Source: Microcoleus sp. bin38.metabat.b11b12b14.051 (GTDB taxonomy: Bacteria > Cyanobacteriota > Cyanobacteriia > Cyanobacteriales > Microcoleaceae). Taken from it: a DNA stretch of 64,000 nt. Position 1 is the stretch's first letter; each line of letters begins with the position of its first letter. Shown in pieces: positions 63,989 through 64,000 of the stretch. Under the pieces are notes generated by a model, which was given only the letters and a program-made list of their open reading frames with translations, was not told the DNA's origin and searched no databases. The stretch lies in the NCBI RefSeq assembly GCF_013299165.1, contig NZ_JAAFKD010000006.1, forward strand, positions 186,001 to 250,000. Reading direction: 5' to 3'. A program made the translations under genes and the position numbers.

Positions 63989-64000
63989 CGTTTTTTTCTA

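Overview
The window comes from a cyanobacterium, most likely a filamentous, non-heterocystous Oscillatoriales relative (Microcoleus/Oscillatoria type). The basis is the very frequent GCGATCGC (HIP1-like) octamers, several cyanobacteria-restricted families (DUF3172, DUF3038, DUF4335, a FraC-like filament protein), heptameric STRR arrays, an RRM glycine-rich RNA-binding protein and giant multi-PAS kinases. No rRNA, tRNA or CRISPR array was found.

Layout. 0.3-20.0 kb is a signalling block: an Rcp-type single-domain response regulator, a REC-GAF-GGDEF diguanylate cyclase, and four histidine kinases on the minus strand (6 PAS + kinase; REC + 8 PAS + GAF + kinase; REC + kinase; REC + 9 PAS + 2 GAF + kinase + REC). 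No DNA-binding output gene is present, so output is probably c-di-GMP or protein-protein phosphorelay (inference). 20.9-24.2 kb holds phosphoenolpyruvate synthase and a small membrane protein. 25.4-32.7 kb is one 2426-residue surface/secreted protein (DUF4347, lectin-like, six DUF11, three cadherin-like modules, Pro-Thr linker, RTX repeats). 32.7-36.3 kb is a repeat-rich insertion zone with three small inverted-repeat elements and an IS200/IS605-type element whose tnpA is intact and whose tnpB is frameshifted.

36.3-47.4 kb is housekeeping and conserved cyanobacterial genes: an AMIN-domain envelope protein, a DUF3172 protein, clpS, an RNA-binding protein, an unknown 425-residue protein, murF, two Uma2-family nucleases and an EF-G paralogue lying outside a str operon. 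47.85-48.86 kb is a 229-bp tandem array abutting recG whose units contain a copy of the recG 3' end. 48.9-55.0 kb holds recG, an unknown coiled-coil protein with an EEDI repeat, a MITE with target-site duplication, tsf and rpsB. 55.4-64.0 kb holds a CPA2 antiporter with C-terminal stress-protein domains, a fraC-like gene, a small ORF followed by DUF3038 and DUF4335 genes, and a pair of unknown genes.

The most striking non-genic theme is how small repeats fit against genes. A dispersed palindrome starting GGTTTGTAGTGAGG sits at gene 3' ends and in one case supplies the stop codon. Heptamer STRR arrays begin at or overlap the stop codons of three genes. Two MITEs carry clear 8-bp target-site duplications.
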